Notes: generated from the letters alone by a model not told the origin. 13,195 nucleotides of DNA from Candidatus Altarchaeum sp. CG2_30_32_3053 (GCA_001873845.1 MNZY01000011.1:1-13195), one strand, 5' to 3'. Positions 1 through 7,831 are shown, numbered from the stretch's first letter. Program-made: numbers and translations.

Positions 1-2
1 AT

Positions 3-569
3 AGAGGCATTAGGATTGGGTCAAATGAGAATGAGATTATTTTCGATTTCTTTTTGGGCTCCGGTACAACAACTGCAGTAGCTCATAAACTCGGCAGAAA
101 ATGGCTTGGCATTGAGATGGGAGAGCATTTTTATAGCGTAGTTTTGCCGCGAATGAAAAAAGTGTTGGCGTATGATAAATCGGGCATTTCAAAAGAAGTC
201 AAAGAATATCAAGGCGGCGGGTTTTTCAAGTATTTCGAACTTGAGCAATACGAGGAAGCATTGGCAAATTGCAAATACGAGGACGGTGATTTGTTTAATG
301 CGCCAGGCAGGTCTCCATATCGGGAATATGTCTTTATGAAAGACGAGAAAATGCTTAAAGCTTTGGAGATTGACTACGAAAAAGAAAAAGTAAAAGTTGA
401 TTTAACAAAACTTTACCCAAACATAGACATTGCCGAAACATTATCTAACTTTACCGGCAAATGGATTAAGGCCATAAAAGACGACGAGGTGGAGTTTACC
501 GACGGAAGCAAGATAAACACAAAAGAATTGGACTATAAGCTTATTAAGCCTCTAATCTGGTGGGAATAA
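3..569 (+). CDS. mod: Type III restriction-modification DNA methyltransferase Mod, C-terminal part (5' truncated by window edge)
   Basis: The frame is open to the left edge, and about 188 C-terminal residues are visible. At positions 45-68 it reads DFFLGSGTT, the S-adenosylmethionine-binding motif I of beta-class N6-adenine methyltransferases, followed by AVAHKLGRKWLGIEMGEHF, which is typical of type III Mod. In this class motif I follows the catalytic DPPY motif, so DPPY should lie outside the window. The part after motif I contains GGGFFKYFELEQYEEAL, common in Mod C-termini. A TTG at 54 falls inside motif I and is not a start. The role is to methylate adenine in the recognition site and supply sequence specificity to the Mod-Res complex. 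Its stop is one base before the res start, so the two form an operon and are probably translationally coupled. The target sequence cannot be read from here. Confidence 0.87.
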   Translation, partial: RGIRIGSNENEIIFDFFLGSGTTTAVAHKLGRKWLGIEMGEHFYSVVLPRMKKVLAYDKSGISKEVKEYQGGGFFKYFELEQYEEALANCKYEDGDLFNAPGRSPYREYVFMKDEKMLKALEIDYEKEKVKVDLTKLYPNIDIAETLSNFTGKWIKAIKDDEVEFTDGSKINTKELDYKLIKPLIWWE

Positions 570-570
570 T

Positions 571-3528
571 ATGAAGACCTATTTGCAATCAATCGTTGAT
601 GACTTTTCTTTTGATAACTTGCCGGCAAAATGGCAGGATTTTGACTTTGGCAGATTTTCTTCCGACAAAACACTATTTGATTTTCAAAAGCAAGGTTTAC
701 AGAACGCGCTGAAAGCACTTTGGTTGTTTTATAAAGAGAAAAAAAGTGATAAAAAACAATTTTTTGAGCAATATCAAGCGAATGGTTTTGATGCAAATTT
801 CGACTATGATTTAAGCCGAGAAAGAAAATCTGCCGGTCATCTTTTTGAATTTGGTATAGATTATCCGATTACGAATGAAAAAATTGCCTTCGCGCATTTT
901 ATCAATCGGATGAGTTTTTGGATGGCAACTGGCTCGGGGAAAACTTTGATTATTGTAAAGCTGATTGATTTGCTAGGGACACTTATTCAAAGAAAAGAAA
1001 TACCAAAAAATGACATTCTTTTTTTGGCTCATAGAGATGATCTTTTAGAGCAGTTTAAAAATCATGTCAATGAGTTTAATAGTTTCAATTTTGAGACGAA
1101 AATAAACTTAAAAAGCTTGAAAGATTACGAAAGCGTCAAGCGAGAAAACTCCTTGCCGTTTGCAAAAAATGAAATTACCGTTTTTTATTATCGTTCCGAT
1201 CTGATTTCCGATGAACACAAGGAAAAAATAGTTAATTTCAAAAATTATGACAATAGCGGCAAATGGTACATTCTTTTAGACGAAGCCCACAAAGGCGACA
1301 AAGAAGACAGCAAAAGACAAGTTTTATATTCAATACTTTCAAGAAATGGTTTTCTTTTTAATTTTTCCGCGACATTTACCGATCCGCGAGATTACGCAAC
1401 CTGTGCATTTAATTTTAACCTCTCTAAATTTATTGAGGAAGGTTACGGAAAGCATATTTATGTATCTCAAACAAATGTTGAAGGTTTTAGAGATAAAACA
1501 GATTTCGCTCCTATCGAAAAGCAAAAAATTGTTTTGAAGACGCTTATTTTGCAAACATATATAAATAAATATTTTGAAAAAGTCAGAAAAGAAGATAAAA
1601 CACTTTACCACCGCCCGCTACTTTTGACGCTTGTTAATTCAGTTGATACAAAAGAAGCCGACTTAAAATTATTTTTTTCAGAGCTGGAAAAGGTGGCAAA
1701 AAATGAAATAAGCGTAGAACTTCTTAAAAAAGCCAGAAAGGAATTGATAGAAGATTTTGAAAATAATCCCAATTATGAGTTTGAAAATATAAAGTTTCAA
1801 GTTGATAAGAAATTGCTTGAAAAAATAGAATATAACGACATTTTAAGACAAGTTTTTAACGCTAAATCATCTGGTAAAATTGAGGTCTTGAAAATTCCGG
1901 GCAATAAAAATGAGATTATTTTCAAATTACAAACTTCAGAAAAACCTTTTGGACTTATTAAAATTGGCGATATTTCCGGCTGGCTAAAGGAAAAGCTCGA
2001 GGGTTATGAAATTATTGAAAGTTTTGAGAATGAAAGTATTTTCAAAAAAATCAATCGTGATGATTCGGAAATAAACATTTTAATGGGTTCTCGCGCTTTT
2101 TATGAAGGGTGGGACTCTAACCGCCCAAACATTATCTTGTTTGTGAATATCGGCGTGGGAAGCGATGCTAAAAAGTTTGTTTTGCAATCTGTCGGACGAG
2201 GTGTCAGGATTGAACCGCAAAAAAACAAGCGGAAAAGGATTTTGAATTTATATAATGCGAAAGAGATAAAAAAAGAATTATTTAATAAAGTAAAAAAGAA
2301 CATTCTACCGCTTGAAAGTTTGTTTGTTTTTGGAACAAATGCGGAAAATCTCAAGGAGATTATTAAAGCGCTCAAAGAAGAAAAGCAAGAAAAGGACTTA
2401 GGACAAGAGTTTGTTATCAACAAAGACGCTGAAAAACGATTATTGCTTATTCCGATATATAAAGAATCAGACAAAATATTTGCGGAAGAAAAAGAACCCC
2501 AAAAATACGGAATCAATAGAGACGATTTTGATTTAGCCAAATCAATGTTTAATTACCTCGGGCCAAAAATCGCATTAACAAAATATGAATGCGATGTCAG
2601 AGTTGTTGAAAAAGCAAACGAAAGTTTTGGAACGCCAGATCAATATTTTGACTTTGAGGAAGCGAGGACAATTTCAGAGCCGGATTTGTTAGTAGATAGA
2701 ATATTAAATTATTTTAGCGTTCGTGACAAAGAATTTGATAAGTTTAAGAAATTAGATAAGGAGATTATTCATTTTGAAAAGGTGAAGTTTAGAGATGGAG
2801 ACAGATTTAATGCAATTTTGGATGCAATAAAAAAAGTTAAAAATTATGATCAAAAAGAAAGTAAAGAAAAACAGATAGACGCAGAATTTGAAAAAACAAA
2901 AAATAAAGATAAATACAAACAAAATCTTAAGCAATTAGAATTAAATTTTCAATCAGAAGTTAAATACAACGGGTTAAAAATAAAGTATATTCAAAATCAT
3001 TATTATATTCCGCTTATCGTTTCTGAAAATGAAAAAGTTGATTATTTAAACCACATTATTGATGTTCCTAGCGAAGTTAAATTTATTGAACAGCTTGAGG
3101 AGTATTTACAAAATGAAAATAATGTTTTTAAACAATTTGATTGGTGGATGTTTTCCAAGCTCGACCAAACTTTAGACGAGGTACATATTCCGTATTACAA
3201 TCCAAAAGAAAATAATATGGCTAGATTTAAGCCGGACTTTATTTTTTGGATGCAGAAAGGAAATGAATATGTAATTTTGTTTGTAGATCCAAAAGGAACA
3301 GAACACGCAGACGGATATAGAAAAATTGATGGCTATTCGCGCATATTTGAAACTAAAGAAAGAAAAGAAAGCAGAGCATATCCGTTCAACGGCTTTAATA
3401 TAAAAACAAAATTACTTTTGAAGCCAAAAAGAGGAATAGCTGAAACACTTGAGAATTATCGAAAATATTGGTTTGACAATTTTACAGATTTTGAAAATAA
3501 AATAAAATCTACATTTATTTTAAAATAA
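571..3528 (+). CDS. res: Type III restriction endonuclease Res (SF2 helicase plus nuclease)
   Basis: A 985-residue protein, the usual length for Res. It has a Q-like element FDFQKQGLQNAL (36-47), Walker A ATGSGKT (119-125), DEAH (237-240), motif III SAT (266-268), motif V SRAFYEGWDS (507-516) and motif VI QSVGRGVRIEP (539-549). Together these make an SF2 helicase/translocase core. A charged linker (about 720-800) leads to a C-terminal nuclease. The nuclease shows P888-D889 and D906-P-K908, which fits a PD-(D/E)xK site. Res needs Mod for site recognition and cleaves unmodified DNA after ATP-dependent communication between sites. The ATG follows the mod stop by one base. All helicase and nuclease motifs look intact and there is no frameshift, so the enzyme is probably functional. 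The gene ends seven bases before the convergent phosphatase gene. The GCGCGC word common elsewhere in the window is absent here, which suggests transfer. Confidence 0.93.
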   Translation: MKTYLQSIVDDFSFDNLPAKWQDFDFGRFSSDKTLFDFQKQGLQNALKALWLFYKEKKSDKKQFFEQYQANGFDANFDYDLSRERKSAGHLFEFGIDYPITNEKIAFAHFINRMSFWMATGSGKTLIIVKLIDLLGTLIQRKEIPKNDILFLAHRDDLLEQFKNHVNEFNSFNFETKINLKSLKDYESVKRENSLPFAKNEITVFYYRSDLISDEHKEKIVNFKNYDNSGKWYILLDEAHKGDKEDSKRQVLYSILSRNGFLFNFSATFTDPRDYATCAFNFNLSKFIEEGYGKHIYVSQTNVEGFRDKTDFAPIEKQKIVLKTLILQTYINKYFEKVRKEDKTLYHRPLLLTLVNSVDTKEADLKLFFSELEKVAKNEISVELLKKARKELIEDFENNPNYEFENIKFQVDKKLLEKIEYNDILRQVFNAKSSGKIEVLKIPGNKNEIIFKLQTSEKPFGLIKIGDISGWLKEKLEGYEIIESFENESIFKKINRDDSEINILMGSRAFYEGWDSNRPNIILFVNIGVGSDAKKFVLQSVGRGVRIEPQKNKRKRILNLYNAKEIKKELFNKVKKNILPLESLFVFGTNAENLKEIIKALKEEKQEKDLGQEFVINKDAEKRLLLIPIYKESDKIFAEEKEPQKYGINRDDFDLAKSMFNYLGPKIALTKYECDVRVVEKANESFGTPDQYFDFEEARTISEPDLLVDRILNYFSVRDKEFDKFKKLDKEIIHFEKVKFRDGDRFNAILDAIKKVKNYDQKESKEKQIDAEFEKTKNKDKYKQNLKQLELNFQSEVKYNGLKIKYIQNHYYIPLIVSENEKVDYLNHIIDVPSEVKFIEQLEEYLQNENNVFKQFDWWMFSKLDQTLDEVHIPYYNPKENNMARFKPDFIFWMQKGNEYVILFVDPKGTEHADGYRKIDGYSRIFETKERKESRAYPFNGFNIKTKLLLKPKRGIAETLENYRKYWFDNFTDFENKIKSTFILK

Positions 3529-3535
3529 AAATGAA

Positions 3536-4024
3536 TTATTTAAGTTTGAATTTTTCTAAGATTAAAGTTATATGCCTTTGCTTATCCAAAAATTCAACAA
3601 CTTTTTCTGCAACCACAACACAAACAAGTGCTACACCAATGCCTCCTAAAATATCAAAAACAGTGTGTTGATTTGCTGCGACCTTTAAAAACACAACAAA
3701 AATTGCTATCATCAAAGACCCTAAGAAAACCCATACTTGTTTTTGCTTCCATAAAGCAAATGCAAGCGCAAAAAACATTGCTGCATGACGACTCGGAAAG
3801 CTGTTTCCTGACGGGCAAACTAAGGAATCAGCACACGGGCGCGCAACAGGAATCAACTCTTTTAAAACAGTAGCAAGAAGTATTGCCAACACAACAGCAA
3901 TACTAATAGTAAAAATCACCTTTTTTTGCGGATAAAATAAATATATTATAATTAAAAATAAAACACCTAAAAGAATCAACCCCCGCCCAACATCTATGGT
4001 TTGTAATATGCTTGTTAAATCCAT
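3536..4024 (-). CDS. PAP2-superfamily membrane phosphatase
   Basis: A 162-residue integral membrane protein with about five helices (near residues 15-31, 36-54, 81-91, 97-115 and 123-141). The acid phosphatase signature is present. Motif 1 is K55-x6-R62-P63, motif 2 is PSRH (77-80, with the general-acid H80), and motif 3 has H120 and D124 (HTVFD). The arginine normally six residues before the motif-3 histidine is K114, and the usual preceding serine is leucine. Members dephosphorylate lipid phosphates, including isoprenoid diphosphate carriers such as undecaprenyl or dolichyl diphosphate. Recycling of a lipid carrier for surface glycosylation is a plausible job, because the upstream gene on the same strand encodes a protein rich in N-glycosylation sequons. 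That link is inference. The ATG at 4024 gives a complete first helix. Its 3' end faces res across seven bases. Confidence 0.87.
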   Translation of the reverse strand: MDLTSILQTIDVGRGLILLGVLFLIIIYLFYPQKKVIFTISIAVVLAILLATVLKELIPVARPCADSLVCPSGNSFPSRHAAMFFALAFALWKQKQVWVFLGSLMIAIFVVFLKVAANQHTVFDILGGIGVALVCVVVAEKVVEFLDKQRHITLILEKFKLK

Positions 4025-4066
4025 ATGATTTTTATACTTAAAAATTGTTATATGCTATTACAAAAA

Positions 4067-4167
4067 TACTTAAACCCAAAACATTTAAAAACACAAAATA
4101 CTTAAAACCAAAAGTATTTAAAAGCACTATACAAGCACTTAAAAACCAAAATACTTAAAACTCAACC
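4067..4167. repeat. Degenerate AT-rich short-repeat array between the surface-protein and phosphatase genes
   Basis: Six consecutive imperfect copies of a 15-21 bp word begin at 4067, 4082, 4099, 4114, 4135 and 4152. The best-conserved form is TACTTAAAACCAAAA (4099-4113). Each copy holds a TTAAA or TTTAAA core that resembles an archaeal TATA box, so the array may supply or obscure promoter elements for the downstream phosphatase gene. The last unit runs into the lemA-tail-like sequence at 4155-4171. The copies are diverged and composition contributes, so function is uncertain. Confidence 0.5.
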
Positions 4168-4171
4168 TTAA
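4155..4171 (-). repeat. 17-bp copy of the lemA 3'-terminal sequence behind the surface-protein gene
   Basis: On the minus strand this reads TTAAGGTTGAGTTTTAA, identical to 17 bases that span the lemA stop codon (7832-7848) and to its nearby copy at 7782-7798. It starts seven bases after the surface-protein stop codon and lies in the same orientation relative to transcription as in lemA. It is either a dispersed duplicate or a shared 3'-end element. At 17 bp in AT-rich DNA chance is unlikely but not excluded. Confidence 0.55.
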
Positions 4172-4177
4172 TTAATT

Positions 4178-6037
4178 TTAGCATTTCTTTGCACACTCAT
4201 TTTTTACTTTAGAAGCATCATGCCAGTTGTATGTTTTATCGCAAGTGTTATCCATACCTGAGCTATCTGATATGCGCTTATTTGTTGGGCCTTTTGTTGA
4301 GATATGAAAAATATCATTGTGGGTGTTGTTGCAAATTATATTTGCTACAATCGAGTTTAAACCACTATCATCAATATACAGTCCTGCTTTGCCATTATAT
4401 GTGATTGTGTTGTTTATCACCTTATTTTGAATCAATTCTTTTGTTAATGCCAACCCATAGTGAGAATTACTTTTAATTTTGTTGTCTTTAAAAATATTAC
4501 CTTTACCCCCTATTGGCGCTTGTTCTGCGAAAATACCTCCCGCATTTTCAAAAATTTCATTCCCTAAAACCTGCACATTGCTCGTTAAATACATATATAT
4601 CCCTTGCTTATTGTTTTTTGAAATTTTGTTGTTAGCAATTAGCCCCTCTCTTAACCCTGATAAAGTTATTCCTACATTAAAATTTTCAATTTCGCAATTT
4701 GTAATGTTTATATTTTGAAGTGCGCGCACAAATATCGCGCTTCCTTGCTTACTTCCTATTATTTTGTGGCTATTGCAATCAATAGTTGTATTATATCTTT
4801 TTAAAAGAATGCAATTGTCAGCAGAGGTTATGTCTTTTGTTATTTCAATATATAGCTGCGATTTATTGCTTTCTTTAATTATTTTATTGCAACTTTCGCA
4901 AGAATCACACTGAACTGCATCTTCTGGTTTTGTTGGGATATTGTCTTTTTGATATATATTTTTAATTGAAACATTTGTCACTAACTTTCCAAATCTGCCT
5001 TTTTCAACAGTTATACTATAATTTCCTTCGCTCAAATTAACACAAGTTGTTTTGTCTTTTTCAATAGTTGTATTAAAAACATTATCTATATATAATTTGC
5101 TGTTTGCTATGTCGGCTACAACGCAAACACCTTCTTTTTTTGTAGTGGTTGTGATACCAAGAGTTTTGCCTGTAATTTTGTTGGTTTTGTTAATTGCTGC
5201 ACTTTTTATTTGCGTAACATTTGGTTGGCCTTTTTCTATTTTTATATTATTTTGCTTTATTTCTGTTTTTTGTGAAATAACAATATTTGCTGTCATACTT
5301 TCGTTTTCTTCATCTGCTAATTCATCAGATTGTTTTGCTTTAATCGAATCTAAAGGCACAAAAATAATCTTTCCTTCTGCTGTTTGTTTTACTAGTTTTA
5401 TCAAATTAAAATCAAGCAACAAATCCATGCTTTGATTTGTAAAAAGTTCTATTTTATCAAAATTAACAACAAATACCTTTGTTTGAACATCAACAGGAAC
5501 AATGCTTTTGTTTTCAAGAATACCCTTGCTTGTTGTATCTAACCATAGCTTGATGCCAGAATAATTACCTGCAGAAATATTAATTCCACTTATTTGTATG
5601 TTGTCTTTTTGCAGTGCAATGATTTTAGAACCCTTAAACACTGTTTTAAAACCCAAATCTGTTTTAATATCAATCTTTTGAATAGTTATGTTTAACTGCG
5701 AAATATTTGCGCCATCCATAAAAAATAAAGTTAATTGAGCGTCCTTTTCTTCTTGAGACATAATAGAATAAACAGAATAAGCAATTACACTTACAATAAT
5801 TAAACAAACAAGAACAACAGCAATAAACAAATGTGATGGCTTACCTCCTTTAATCTTAAAATTATCATATTTTTCAACAAACCAGCACTTGATTCCTTCA
5901 CATTTTTCATGTATTGCTGTTGAAACTTTCCTTTGAGTCTTTGTTTGTTTTTTTATTTTTTCTTTAGGGTTTGCTTGTTTATCTCTCTTTAAATTTTGCT
6001 CTTTGCTACGCATAAAATTTCCAAACTCATCTTCCAT
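4178..6037 (-). CDS. Membrane-anchored surface protein: DUF4382-like, PEGA-like and NosD-type beta-helix regions
   Basis: A 619-residue protein. Residues 1-65 are basic and hydrophilic, and a single membrane helix lies at about 69-93, so the rest is probably outside the cell. Residues 99-235 (start QLTLFFMDGA) resemble DUF4382 domains of archaeal secreted proteins. Residues 303-360 resemble a small PEGA-type beta domain (LYIDNV, then LSEGNYSITV). A cysteine cluster CDSCESC (377-383) precedes a right-handed beta-helix of NosD type (about 395-600), with turns such as ITNCEIENFNVGITLSG and NNKISKNNKQGIYMY. About 18 N-x-S/T sequons lie in the outer part, consistent with archaeal N-glycosylation. 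The ATG at 6037 sits inside the first unit of a 36-bp tandem array that extends upstream. Beta-helices of this kind often bind polysaccharide or adhere, but the ligand is not known and no copper-related genes are nearby. The domain names are pattern calls. Confidence 0.8.
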   Translation of the reverse strand: MEDEFGNFMRSKEQNLKRDKQANPKEKIKKQTKTQRKVSTAIHEKCEGIKCWFVEKYDNFKIKGGKPSHLFIAVVLVCLIIVSVIAYSVYSIMSQEEKDAQLTLFFMDGANISQLNITIQKIDIKTDLGFKTVFKGSKIIALQKDNIQISGINISAGNYSGIKLWLDTTSKGILENKSIVPVDVQTKVFVVNFDKIELFTNQSMDLLLDFNLIKLVKQTAEGKIIFVPLDSIKAKQSDELADEENESMTANIVISQKTEIKQNNIKIEKGQPNVTQIKSAAINKTNKITGKTLGITTTTKKEGVCVVADIANSKLYIDNVFNTTIEKDKTTCVNLSEGNYSITVEKGRFGKLVTNVSIKNIYQKDNIPTKPEDAVQCDSCESCNKIIKESNKSQLYIEITKDITSADNCILLKRYNTTIDCNSHKIIGSKQGSAIFVRALQNINITNCEIENFNVGITLSGLREGLIANNKISKNNKQGIYMYLTSNVQVLGNEIFENAGGIFAEQAPIGGKGNIFKDNKIKSNSHYGLALTKELIQNKVINNTITYNGKAGLYIDDSGLNSIVANIICNNTHNDIFHISTKGPTNKRISDSSGMDNTCDKTYNWHDASKVKNECAKKC

Positions 6038-6160
6038 AATTTATTTATACACATTTCCAAATTCATTTTTTATAATTTATCTATACATATTTCCAAATTC
6101 ATTTTTTATAATTTATTTATATGTATCTCCAAATTCATTTTTTATAATTTGTTTATATAC
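6017..6160. repeat. 36-bp tandem array, four units, overlapping the surface-protein start
   Basis: The units are 6017-6052, 6053-6088, 6089-6124 and 6125-6160. The last three are nearly identical. The first is more diverged and covers the start codon and first seven codons of the minus-strand gene. On the minus strand each spacer unit carries the octamer TTATAAAA (6068-6075, 6104-6111, 6140-6147), followed by ATG and TTTGGAAAT. The gene's own start region has therefore been copied upstream. The period is a multiple of three. The array could supply several TATA boxes or act as an expandable promoter. Confidence 0.9.
6068..6075 (-). promoter_or_regulatory. Candidate TATA box of the surface-protein gene
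   Basis: The minus strand reads TTATAAAA, centred about 35 bases upstream of the ATG at 6037. A start site about 26 bases downstream would leave a leader of roughly nine bases. The same octamer recurs 36 and 72 bases further upstream in the tandem array, so other start sites are possible. This is a pattern match only. Confidence 0.4.
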
Positions 6161-6216
6161 AAATATATCAAAATCTTTGTTTATTGTTTATAGTTTATCT
6201 TGCTATTTTAGCCATA

Positions 6217-6249
6217 AATTTGGAAATAATATTTTATAAATAAATTATG
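6217..6249 (+). promoter_or_regulatory. Start-proximal leader shared, inverted, by two divergent genes
   Basis: AATTTGGAAAT (6217-6227), a seven-base spacer, then TATAAATAAATTATG (6235-6249, ending in the start codon of the plus-strand gene). The minus strand at 6063-6035 has the same two blocks separated by three bases, again ending in the ATG of the divergent surface-protein gene. This gives 26 identical bases in the same order at both starts, and points to common regulation or a duplicated and inverted leader. Confidence 0.7.
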
Positions 6250-6660
6250 AATAACAACCCACCACCTATCTTAAATTTGGAAAACATAACAAAAGTGTCA
6301 GAAAAGGGCGCGCTCTATGGTTTTTTAATATTTTTACTATCTAGTTTTTTCAACTGGGCGTTGTCTGAATATTCTCAATCAAAAACAGAATATATCTTAG
6401 CAATAGCGCTATTTTTTACAATAATTTTCTACCTTATTTTTATGCGCAACACAAAACTTTCTTTTTTAGAAAGCACAATATATGGAATTGTGTGCAGTTT
6501 AATTTATATTCTTATGGTTTTTGTTATTTGGATTCCTCTTTTTGGGGGTGATTTAAGTTTTTATCTTAATCATCCGCTTCACTTTTGGACAATTGTTGGA
6601 ATGCTCGGAGTCCCTGTTGTTTTTGGTGCTGTTATAAATATTATTTCTGGGCAGAAATAG
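6247..6660 (+). CDS. Four-helix membrane protein of unknown function
   Basis: A 137-residue protein with a short polar N-terminus (MNNNPPPILNLENITKVSEKG) and four likely membrane helices at about residues 22-39, 48-66, 76-99 and 112-133. The loops are short, and the acidic or polar residues in them show no recognisable catalytic motif. The family is not recognised. The ATG at 6247 is preceded by the leader block shared with the divergent surface-protein gene, which supports both this start and possible co-expression with that gene. The reading frame is clean, contains the GCGCGC word typical of the surrounding chromosome, and is followed by a T-run at 6671-6675. It may help insert, anchor or modify the surface protein, but nothing in the sequence shows this. 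Confidence 0.7.
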   Translation: MNNNPPPILNLENITKVSEKGALYGFLIFLLSSFFNWALSEYSQSKTEYILAIALFFTIIFYLIFMRNTKLSFLESTIYGIVCSLIYILMVFVIWIPLFGGDLSFYLNHPLHFWTIVGMLGVPVVFGAVINIISGQK

Positions 6661-6724
6661 AATAAATAACTTTTTATGCGCGCACTTTCTGTGCTATGAA
6701 AATATAAGATTTGCTAACTTAAAA

Positions 6725-7603
6725 TTACATTTTTTCTAATTTTGCAATTCGCGCCTTTATCGGCGGGTGAGTGCTAAACAGTCCTGCAACATCCACTTTT
6801 TTAAAAGGATTTGCAATATATAAACTTGCGCTAGTTTTGTCTGCACTGCGCGAAGGTGTTTTGTCAGAAGCAATTTTTTTAAGTGCATCTGCGAGTCCTT
6901 GTGGATTATGAGTTAATAATGCTCCGCTTGAATCTGCTAAATATTCTCGTTGGCGTGAAATTGCTAGTTGAACAATCTGAGCAAAAATCGGCGCCAAAAT
7001 CGCTGCAAGAATGCCAACAATAATAAGTCCTCTATTGTTGCTGTTTCTATTGTTGCTAAATATAAAAGTGTAAGATATAATGCTAGCTATCATTCCAATT
7101 ATTCCCACAACAACAATTACCAAAGTCATATAACGAATATCATAATTTTTAATGTGCGATATTTCGTGAGCAATAACCCCTTCTAATTCAGCACGATTTA
7201 AACTATTTAAAAGTCCGCGCGTAACAGCCACAGAAGAATGCTCTGGATCCCTGCCTGTTGCAAATGCGTTTGGCGCTGGGTCTTCAACAATATATATTTT
7301 TGGTGTCGGGATTCCAGCAGCAAGTGCCAAGCCTTCAACAGTATTTACTAAATATGGTTCGTCGCGTTTTGAAACCTCGCGGCATCTGTTTGCAGCCAAA
7401 ACCATCTTGTCTCCAGCATAATAGCTAATTATTACCCAAATTATTGAAATTGAACAAATCAAAACAAGACCTATAGTGCCATAACCAAAAACCTCTGAAA
7501 CAATCCACCCCAAAACAAACATAATCGCAAAAAAGAATATAAATAAAAGATATGAATTGCGTTTGTTCGCTGATATTTGAGTGTATATACTTTGTTTTAC
7601 CAT
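6725..7603 (-). CDS. htpX: HtpX-like membrane zinc metalloprotease (peptidase family M48)
   Basis: A 292-residue protein, the standard HtpX length. Two N-terminal helices (about 18-38 and 43-62) lead into a conserved segment with PTPKIYIVEDPAPNAFATGR (about 99-118). The zinc site HEISH follows (146-150; ligands H146 and H150, catalytic E147), with the third ligand E220 in SRQREYLADSSGALLTHNP. Two further helices (about 161-182 and 193-215) separate them. The end, FSTHPPIKARIAKLEKM, is typical of the family. HtpX degrades damaged or misfolded membrane proteins with its active site on the cytoplasmic face. lemA lies 228 bases upstream on the same strand, a common pairing across bacteria and archaea. 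All catalytic residues are present. The ATG at 7603 is the first good start, and no clear Shine-Dalgarno sequence precedes it. Confidence 0.95.
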   Translation of the reverse strand: MVKQSIYTQISANKRNSYLLFIFFFAIMFVLGWIVSEVFGYGTIGLVLICSISIIWVIISYYAGDKMVLAANRCREVSKRDEPYLVNTVEGLALAAGIPTPKIYIVEDPAPNAFATGRDPEHSSVAVTRGLLNSLNRAELEGVIAHEISHIKNYDIRYMTLVIVVVGIIGMIASIISYTFIFSNNRNSNNRGLIIVGILAAILAPIFAQIVQLAISRQREYLADSSGALLTHNPQGLADALKKIASDKTPSRSADKTSASLYIANPFKKVDVAGLFSTHPPIKARIAKLEKM

Positions 7604-7628
7604 ATATTGTTATAGAATTTTTGCTTTA

Positions 7629-7806
7629 GATTTTTAACTTAATTATATTTTAATTTAATCATATTTCTATTTATTTATATTAGATTTTTAAAACTCAACT
7701 TTAACAACATTATTTAAATTTTTAACTTAACTACTAACTTTAAATTTTTAACTTAACTATATTTCTATTTCTATTAAATTTTTAAAACTCAACCTTAACA
7801 ACATCT
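7629..7806. repeat. Compound repeat region between lemA and htpX
   Basis: The 228-base spacer has no gene and is built from copied material. Two longer imperfect units (7629-7711 and 7742-7806) each begin with a TTTTTAACTTAA block, continue through a TATTTCTATTT block, and end in a copy of the lemA 3' end (7687-7711 and 7781-7806). The 7781-7806 copy matches 7831-7856, which includes the lemA stop codon, over 26 bases exactly. The 7687 copy differs at one base over 24. Confidence 0.88.
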
Positions 7807-7831
7807 AAATACTTATTTTATTTGCTTTTCT

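Noticed and set aside
1..44. Possible frameshift at the left end of mod, since frame 1 also reads open for a few codons
   Set aside because: Frame 3 gives SNENEIIFDFFLGSGTT, which matches the region before motif I in Mod proteins, so no shift is needed.
54..56. TTG start for a 171-residue version of mod
   Set aside because: The codon is inside the conserved DFFLGSGTT motif and the frame is open to the window edge, so the gene simply begins outside the window.
4178..6037. Copper-handling role implied by the NosD name
   Set aside because: The similarity is to the beta-helix fold only. No nitrous oxide reductase, copper motif or nos genes are present.
5996..6239. Two plus-strand ORFs with a repetitive SKFIFYNLF-type peptide
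   Set aside because: They are translations of the 36-bp tandem array and the antisense start of the surface-protein gene. The repetition comes from the DNA repeat, not from a repeat protein.
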